A DNA stretch of 64,000 nt from Toxoplasma gondii ME49 (Eukaryota; Apicomplexa; Conoidasida; Eucoccidiorida; Sarcocystidae): NCBI RefSeq assembly GCF_000006565.2, contig NC_031478.1, positions 355,874 through 419,873 on the forward strand, in the 5' to 3' direction. Below are positions 57,246 to 64,000 of the stretch, one piece after another. Every line of letters begins with the position of its first letter. Position 1 is the first letter of the stretch. The notes beneath the pieces were generated by a model. It worked only from the letters and a program-made list of their open reading frames with translations. It ran no database searches and had not been told where the DNA came from. The position numbers and the translations under genes are program-made.

Positions 57246-60200
57246 CACATAGATGTACGACCATCAAGGCTGATCTGCATATATACCTTTCTATCTCTCT
57301 CTCTATTTTTACATGACGATAAAGGTGGACGACAGTCTAGAGCAATTTCTATGCATGCATCTCGATATATATATCTGCAGAGAGAGATAGCTGGGAGAAT
57401 TTGTAAGTGTGCATGTATGCGTTCGTTGTCACCTTTATGCAGCAGGGACTGTAGCGCCACATGCACTCGAGGTCATCGACGACGAGAACCATTTTTTGAT
57501 CATGAGGGAAGATTCTCTCGATTGCCTTGAGGCCGTTCACAGCGTCTTGTCTGGAGAAGACGCGTCGGCCGAAGAAGCGGCGCTTGGGGTCGAGAATGCG
57601 CAAAGCCTGCGCGCCGCAGCGCATGCATACCAAGAAAGTGAAACCAGTGAAGGACCCGCACACCAGCATCGACAGAGAGAGACGGAGAGACAACGCGAGA
57701 GAGATAAAGGCATTCAGAGAAGCAGCGACGAAGACACACACGGAGTTACAGATTCTCCTCTCTTTGCCTCGCTCCGCTCTTTCTCTCCGTCTCCTGTTTC
57801 TGTCGCGTCTCCTTCGTCGCGTCTCCTTCGTCGTGTCTCCTCTCTCTTCCGTCGTTCTCTGTTTCCTTTCTCTCTCACTCACTGTCGCTGCATGCAGAGC
57901 CGTTCCCATGGTGTACATGTACAGCTCGAAGGTTTGAGAGACGCGTCTGTGCGCAGGAAAGACGAAAAAGAATTTCAACTGTCGCGGCGCAGAGTCGGAT
58001 ACGCGCCTCGGACAGGCCGTTCAAGTCCACGAATCCGTGAGTTGAACACCGAGACGAACGCGACCAGCAACGGACTCGCGCGCTGTGATGTGCAGACTGT
58101 TTGCCTCAGCTCCCTCTTTGTCGATTCCGCACCGCAGATATGGAGCGCTGGGGATCCAGGCGCTCAGGACGCACTGGTGGTGATCAGACGGCGGCTGAAG
58201 TTCGACCCTCTGTTTGGCATAAGAAAATGTCTCGTCTTTTGCCCATGGGCGTCCTCACCTGAGGAAGTCCAGACAGCCTGGACGAAGCTTGAAAAAGGTG
58301 ATATGTTGCTCGCTAGGGAGAGGCAGAGCGCCTGAAGGAAAAACAGCAGTCCTCGCGTGAGAGAACAGATGAAGCAGGCAGACGCGCGGTGGAGACTGCA
58401 CTCTGGTTCACCCTTCTCCAGCTCGCTACGCTTCTGAGTCGCTGACGGTCGTTCTTTCTCTCTGGCTCGCTTTGCCTGTCCTTGTGCCCCTCAGTGTTGC
58501 CAGCTCTGCTGTTTTCTCCTCTTCGCGAGAGAACCATCTCTCATCTCCGTCCCTCTTCGATCTCTTCCTCCCTCCGCCTTCTCTCCACTCGGCTCCCGCT
58601 GCCTCTCTTCCTCCGTTTCTCCTCGCGTTTCCCCCAGCGCTTCTCGGCTGCGCTTCTTTTCCAGTCGACCTCCTCTCCTGCTTGCCTCGCTGACCTGCCT
58701 CATGGCGAGAGGCTGGGCGCCGCCATCCCTCTCGCGCGCGTCTGCTGGCGCCGACAGGCGAAGCCTCAACCGCCACTCTCACACCGATAACGCTCTTTTC
58801 CAGAGTTTGCCGGATCGCCTCGCCCTCTGCGTCTTCGCGGTAGTGCGGATACTCTGTTTCTTCTTCCTTTCCTCTCCTGTCCTGCCTCGTCCTGTCCGCC
58901 TCCTTGCCATCGACGTCTCTCTCTGCGTCCATATCGCCAACCGTCTGCAGCGCTTCTCTCGCTCCTCTCTCAACTGGCTTGGCTTCCTCATCGCGGCTTG
59001 CTCCGAGTCCTGCGTCGCCTCTCTCCTCGCTGCTTTTCGCTTCCTCACTTCTCTCGCGGTCCTCTCCAACAGATGCTTCCTTTGTCTTTCCTTCCCCTGC
59101 AGAAGACACACATTGTTCGTTTCCTTCCGCGCGAGTTGGGAAACACACATCAACCCAGCGCGAGAATTCCTCGGCTGTCGGAGTCCAGAAGCCTCTCCTC
59201 AATGCCCAGGGCGTCCCCCTTGACGCCTGTGTCTCTCCATGGACGGAAGACTCTTTTCCTTCGCGTTCAGGTCTCCTCCCTTCGCGTCCGCCTCTTCTCC
59301 TCTCTCGTCTTCCTTCTCCCCTCTCTCCTCTCTGCTCTCCTCTCCCTTCGCCTCTGTTTCCGCGGCTCTCGCCTTCCTGCTGGACTCTGAGCTCGCCGCG
59401 CTCCTTCATTGACGCGTCGCGTCCGTCCGCCGTTCTTGCGTCCTTCGCTTCTCTCTCTGGGTCTCTCGTCTCTCCCTCTCCTTCCCTCTTCTCTCGCTCA
59501 CCCGCTGCTTCGGCAGGTTCACCTGCAGCGAGAACCGAAGAAAAGAGAGAAGAAGAGAGAGAAAAAGAGACAGAAGAAGAGAGAGAAGAAGAGACAGAAG
59601 GAACGTCTGACAATGCGAGAGACGTAACGCCTTCTTCTCCTTCCGGTTCTTCCGTTGCGCTTTTGTGTTCTCTCTGGGCCTCGCCATATACCCTTTCTCC
59701 AGAGTCTCGGTCTCCGACATCTTCTGTCTCTCCATTCGTTGTTGCGTCTCGCATGTCCTCTTCTCCGTCGCGCTGTCTCTCGCGCGTCTTGTCCGCGATG
59801 TCTCTGACGGTCGGCATCTTGGACTGGGCGGCGACGCCTGCGGACGAGATGCTGCGTTCGGGCTTCGCGGAGGAGGCAGACTTCGCCGAGGGAGGCCGAC
59901 AAGCACAAAAGTCGTCCAGAAGAATCAGAGGCGGACCGTCCAGCGGAGGCAAGTCCGGAGACGCCTGCAGCAGTGTGTTGTCGAGGTCAAGGATCTGAAG
60001 TTCCAAGAGACAAGGAGACTCACGCATGCAAACAAATGGCAAGCAAAAGCTGAGGGACGAGGGGGGAGTCGACGAGTTCCAAGCACTTGAACAGAAGATC
60101 GACGAGTGACGCGGGGAAGAAACAGAGAAAGGCCGAGGAAGAAAGAGAGCCGAACGAACGAGGCAAACGCACGGTGAGACTTGAAATTCTCTGACGCACA

Positions 60201-62904
60201 CCCGTCGGAGCGAAGCGCGAGCCGACTCCGCAGATTCTGCACTTCACCTCCAGTCCTTCCGCTCTGCGCGAGGAACGACTGCAGGTGCAGGGAGACAGTG
60301 GAACGGAGAAATGCAGACCGAACGACAGATCCAGAGAAGAGGCGAAACAGCTGCCGTGCGAAGCACGGGTCGGCGCTGGATAGACGAAGACGGAGACATA
60401 CGCAGAACAACGGAACGCGTCTCGAAGAAAAGAAAGAACATGCACAGGAAAAGAGACAGAAAAAGGAAGAAAAAAGACACGACGCACCAGACAAAGCTTC
60501 CGTTTCGCGAGCAACGTCGACATTCTCTCGTACTCCATCCGCCGAGCAAACTGCAGAAAAACATGCAGAGAAAAGGAACCGAAATCACTGCTCCCGCGCT
60601 CGTGAGGTCTGCGCAAACGTTCTAGGCTTCAAGTGCAAACGCATGCCCGCCAAGGTCCTTTTGACGCTCTCCGCATCTCTGGGCCATGGACTGCATATAT
60701 TCCATACTGAGATATGTAGATATATCTACTTGCTCATATATATATATATATATACGTATTTGTATGATTAAATATGTGCATCCATGCATACATCGGCATC
60801 TATCACTGCAGACGTACAAGTGAAGAGATGTACATACACACAGGTTGACATATACCCATATATATATATATATATATATGGATTGCCTGTGCATCCACGC
60901 TCATGTCATTCCATTCATAGATCTGTATATATCTACGAACGATGGTGAAAGACGCGGTTTTTCAGACGCGAAGAAGTCACCTGCAATACGTGAGCGCAGT
61001 TGAGTGTATCGTTTGCCCTTACTTCCCGATCTAAGCGAAGGTCTTTGTGTGTCGAAACAAATCCTGCATGCACGGTCTTCTCCTGCAGATGCGTCTCTCG
61101 GACTTCCACTCCACAGATGGCGCAGAGTCCACCGACGACGAGAGCGTGGGCGCATGCAGCAGGCGCAATTTCGCAGACGCATAGCCTAGGAACCAAAAAC
61201 GGCAAAGCCTTCCTACACGAACCGCCTGGAGAGAAGAGGAGAAGCGCGGCTCTTCTCAAAGGCGCACAACTCTAAAGCGTGAGAAGAGACATCGCTTCCG
61301 CAAGCACAGAGTCTGCAAGCAGAGACGCGATCTTGCAGAACAACGAACACTCTGGGCGGACGCATGCAGACGAAACAGTGAGCGACCGTCAAAAAGCTCA
61401 GCGTCTACTTCCTCGCAGCCTCCAGAGAATCGCGTTTTCGAGCAGGAGCTTGAGGGCGAACGGGGAAAGCGAAAACAAAGGAAAAGAAGCTAAAAAAACA
61501 AGCGAAAGGAAAGAGAAAAGACTAAAGTAAACACAAGCACATAAGCAACGTATGCTTAACGTACAGAAACAACAAGCATCCATATATCCGAATATTCCTA
61601 TGCATTTACATGCATGCATATGCATACATCCATACGCATATACATACGTCTACATAGGCACACATCCATATGCAAGCATATACATATACATACACGCATA
61701 CACAAGTACATGAACCGAGCATCCAAATGCCCGCATTCATATGCATACATGCATGCATATATGTATACATGTATATGTATTTATGTATATATATGTATAC
61801 ATATGTATTTATGTATATATATGCATATATATAAATATGTATTTATGCATATATATGTATATACGTATATTTGTATATATATGTATATATACGTATCTAT
61901 ATACATACATGTATATAGACGTATATATGTGTATTTATGTAGATATATAAATATATATATATGTATGTTTGTATAGATATGTATATATTCATTGAGGGAG
62001 GAGGATGGGAACACTGGCAGGCATGCAAATGTGTACAGAAGTAAGAGGTCAAAGTGGAATTGTGAAGGAAGCTTTTCGCTTTGCTGTGGAGCACGGTACG
62101 CCAGGAAACGAGCGACAGGGAAAAAGAGAAAACTTACTCAGCGTCGCGGATTTCAGATCCGCCAGGAATGGCGAGGCTGGCGACGCGGCCTGCCACGGGC
62201 GCGGGCAAGTCGAAGCACCGCAGGGCATCGTCTTTTTCTTTTCCCTGCGAGTCGCGCAAGCCTTTCGACGATTTCTCGCCGTCTTTGTCTGAGACGACAA
62301 GACCATCCTCCGCCACCCTCTCCGCACCTGCCTCAGCAGACTCGCGAAGCGAATCTGAAGCGGAGGGAGAAGAAGAGCGAGGAAAAGAAGGAGAGGGAGA
62401 AGAAGGAGAGGGAGAAGAAGGAGAGGGAGAAGAAGGAGAGGGAGAAGAAGGAGAGGGAGAAGGATGTTGGGGGTAGAGGAGAGCAAGAGTTTGCCCGGCG
62501 ACGACAAAGGCACCAGGCTGCACCATCCATTTGAGAGTGAGGGGAAGCGACAGAGCGGTCCTGCGAGGGAGGAAGACGCGTTCGAGTTTTTCTTGCTCTC
62601 TACAGGCTTCCAGCGCATTCGAAGAAGGTTTTTTATCGGGGACGAGGGCATGCACCCGCGGGGAGAAGGCAGAGGAAGAAGATGCGGCGACGGCAGAAGC
62701 AGAGGAGGCGAAAAAGTTTTGACACGGGGGTCTCGACGACTGCACCATGTAGGTTGCCGAGGACGTCTCCGTTCGAATGGAAGGGAGGAGCGCAGGTTTC
62801 TTCTCCGCTTTCATCTCCTCAACAGACCGGAATCGTTTCTTATCGCTTCGCTCCACCTCCCCAAGCAGGCGGCTCGCGCCCCCCGAGACGCCGTCCGTCT
62901 CCAT
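51344..62904 (-). CDS. FCP1: FCP1-type RNA polymerase II CTD phosphatase, 15 exons
   Basis: Dephosphorylates the RNA polymerase II C-terminal domain in the nucleus. Exons in transcript order: 62904-62138, 61185-60981, 60550-60488, 59994-58695, 58331-58259, 57946-57883, 57606-57433, 56929-56812, 56241-55620, 54954-54467, 54096-53953, 53464-53421, 53060-53020, 52238-52150, 51816-51344; every junction is in phase, 1554 residues. A lipoyl-like fold (LTLKWMVQPGAFVVAGQTL ... LPAPVAGRV), split by an SPSP repeat, precedes the FCP1 Cys motif CAHALVVGGLCAICG. The HAD/FCPH domain follows: KLCLILDLDNTLL (catalytic DxDxT), about 430 inserted residues, FFKLRPGCLDFL, FELYMYTMG, LRILDPKRRFFGRRVFSRQD and MVLVVDDLECMW. 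After a polyserine tract come LLYLSHMLGVVHRIFFR, then a BRCT domain (LKGVTLSSSGVQ ... VTHLLCTK ... RPHIMWLEKALYTW) and an acidic coiled tail. The third acidic motif has DDL where most FCP1 proteins have DDR. Confidence 0.88.
52570..53684 (+). repeat. TA-rich microsatellites in FCP1 introns
   Basis: Three tracts lie between FCP1 exons: about 52575-52680 (TACATATATATG-like), 52795-52825 (pure TA) and 53658-53682 (pure TA). Confidence 0.9.
55470..57250 (+). repeat. TA-rich microsatellites in FCP1 introns
   Basis: Tracts at about 55470-55540, 56468-56562 (two TA blocks) and 57082-57250 (several blocks ending in a run of about 40 bases). The exon 56812-56929 sits between two of them. Confidence 0.9.
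55745..56115 (-). repeat. Polyserine-coding triplet tracts in FCP1 exon 9
   Basis: Two GAA/GAG-type tracts on the plus strand (about 55745-55800 and 56050-56115) are read on the minus strand as Ser runs inside the exon 55620-56241, between the FCPH domain and the BRCT domain. They are presumably a flexible linker. Confidence 0.85.
60708..61990 (+). repeat. TA and TACATA repeat field in FCP1 introns
   Basis: Blocks at about 60708-60770 and 60855-60885, then a long degenerate ATGTATACATATATG field at about 61570-61990 in the intron between exons 1 and 2. Frames of 60-120 codons that cross it are composed almost wholly of Tyr, Ile, His and Met and are artefacts. Confidence 0.9.
62387..62462 (-). 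repeat. 12-base minisatellite coding SPSP repeat in FCP1 exon 1
   Basis: About six tandem copies of GAAGGAGAGGGA on the plus strand, read by the gene as a Ser/Pro repeat. It lies in the loop between the two halves of the lipoyl-like fold, so copy-number change would alter loop length without breaking frame. Confidence 0.92.
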
Positions 62905-64000
62905 GGCTGCTCTGCCCTCGCCTGGAGGTCGTGGAGACGAACGGAAGAGCGTCTTGCCTCCCTGGATGTCTGTGCAGATGCAAGCACACAGAACCTCTGC
63001 ATGCGCTCCGCGAAACAGTCATAATTACACATCCGCAGGTTTGTGTCCTTCCATCGAGGAAGGGCAGACGAAATGACGGTGTCTGGCGCTGTCGCCTTCG
63101 GGAACGAACGGCGAGAAGAAGCGAGGAAGCCACCGACGCACCAGTATCCTTGCTTCGGAGGCGCGCTTCCGTCGAGGCAAGCAGGAGGCCTCGCGCGAGA
63201 AGAAAAGGAATGGAGCGAAAACGGGGACAAGAGAAAAGACAAGAAGCGGCACAGCGCAGCGGCGACAAGAGAAGCGAAGACGGATGTCAGCCAGAGAGAG
63301 CTGCGTGAGAGAAACGAACAGAAGACGAGAGAGAAGGAGAACAATGCCAGCTTTCTCTCCGGCAGAAAGAGCGGGGAAAAGGAAAACAGTACCGTGGACA
63401 AAAAAAAAGAAGCGCCTGTCGTCACCGAGGCGCTGGCGTCGCCAGAGTGTATGTACACATGCAAACGAAACTGCATGCGCGCGGGTGTTTCAACTGGAGC
63501 GTTTTTAGCGTTTCAGCGAGAAAGTCCCGCCTTTAAGATCCAGGAGAAAAGAGAAGAGAGACATTCCCCATCTTTTCTGTGCACACTGTATTCCACTACA
63601 AACAGCCTTCTTCGCGCTCTTTTTTTGTGCAGCAGAATCTGCTGAGTTCTTCTCTCCTTCTCTCGCTTTCTGTCTCTTTCTCTCTGTTTCTCTCGCTTTT
63701 TCTCGCTTTCTCTCTCTTACTCTTTTTTCTCACCGTTTTTCCTTCTCTCTTTCCCTCTCTCTCTGTTTCCCTAGCCGCCTCGCTGCGACTGTCTTCGTCT
63801 CTCCGGCTCTGCATGCGACTGTTTCTTGGCTTCTGTCTCGGGTGTCGTGGCTTTTCCCTCGCTGCGTTTTTGCGACTCATGCAGCCTTCCGTCTCCGTTG
63901 CTCTTTCGCTTTTCCATCGAGTTCCTCGTTTTCCTCAGTTTCTGTTGCCCTCCTCCTGGCGTCTGTCTTCTCCGTTGTTTCTCTCGCATCTGTTTCCTCT
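62905..64000. other. Upstream region of the FCP1 gene
   Basis: Presumed promoter and 5' UTR of the minus-strand FCP1 gene. The minus-strand 221-codon frame (62811-63476) is in another phase and has no domain. From about 63650 the plus strand is almost pure pyrimidine (TCTC/CTTT) to about 63770. No further gene was recognised before the window ends. Confidence 0.5.

Noticed and set aside
60622..60720. Extra FCP1 exon encoding an ERQKDLGG-like stretch
   Set aside because: It lacks a usable in-phase donor, while exon 2 (ending at 60981) joins exon 3 (60550-60488) directly in phase and gives the expected FCP1 spacing.
61614..61976. Tyr/Ile/His-rich 120-codon frame
   Set aside because: Composed of TACATA-type repeats within an FCP1 intron; not a protein.

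Overview
The window looks like nuclear chromosomal DNA of a tissue-cyst coccidian (Toxoplasma, Neospora, Hammondia or a close relative). The evidence is: GT-AG introns of about 100-1200 bases in most genes, no operons or ribosome binding sites, roughly balanced base composition, very long proteins full of Ser/Arg/Glu low-complexity inserts, TGCATGC-type promoter words, and a fragment of mitochondrial coxI lodged in an intron, which is typical of this group. Genus and species cannot be fixed from the sequence alone. All gene structures were built by hand from splice signals, reading phase and family motifs. No alignment or RNA evidence was available.

Layout. Seven protein genes are supported. 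Bases 1-6482 (+): 3' part of a Rictor-like TORC2 subunit. 9139-14319 (+): a single-exon 1726-residue F-box protein. 15251-19485 (+): a secreted S1/P1-type zinc nuclease in eight exons. 21435-23403 (+): a membrane-anchored FKBP-type prolyl isomerase. About 25868-40547 (+): an IF-2-type translation initiation GTPase with a long leader and S1-like domains upstream, about 15 exons. 43342-49292 (+): a 1771-residue protein with a ZW10/Dsl1-like C-terminus. 51344-62904 (-): an FCP1-type RNA polymerase II CTD phosphatase in 15 exons, convergent with the ZW10-like gene. No rRNA, tRNA, CRISPR array, insertion sequence or intact transposon was recognised.

The genes are ordinary eukaryotic housekeeping and regulatory genes (TOR signalling, ubiquitin targeting, secreted nuclease, protein folding, organellar translation, vesicle tethering or kinetochore, transcription) and do not form a pathway. 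The window has two textures. Left of about 25 kb, non-coding DNA is mixed in composition and has no long TA tracts. From about 25 kb rightwards, coding strands are strongly pyrimidine-rich, Ser-rich inserts are common, and introns and spacers carry many long (TA)n tracts.

Most noteworthy: the coxI-derived insert in the Rictor intron; the loss of the NKxD guanine-specificity motif and the S1-like N-terminal region in the IF-2 protein; a roughly 430-residue insertion inside the FCP1 catalytic domain; two FK506-pocket substitutions in the FKBP; and a perfect 47-bp tandem duplication in a nuclease intron.
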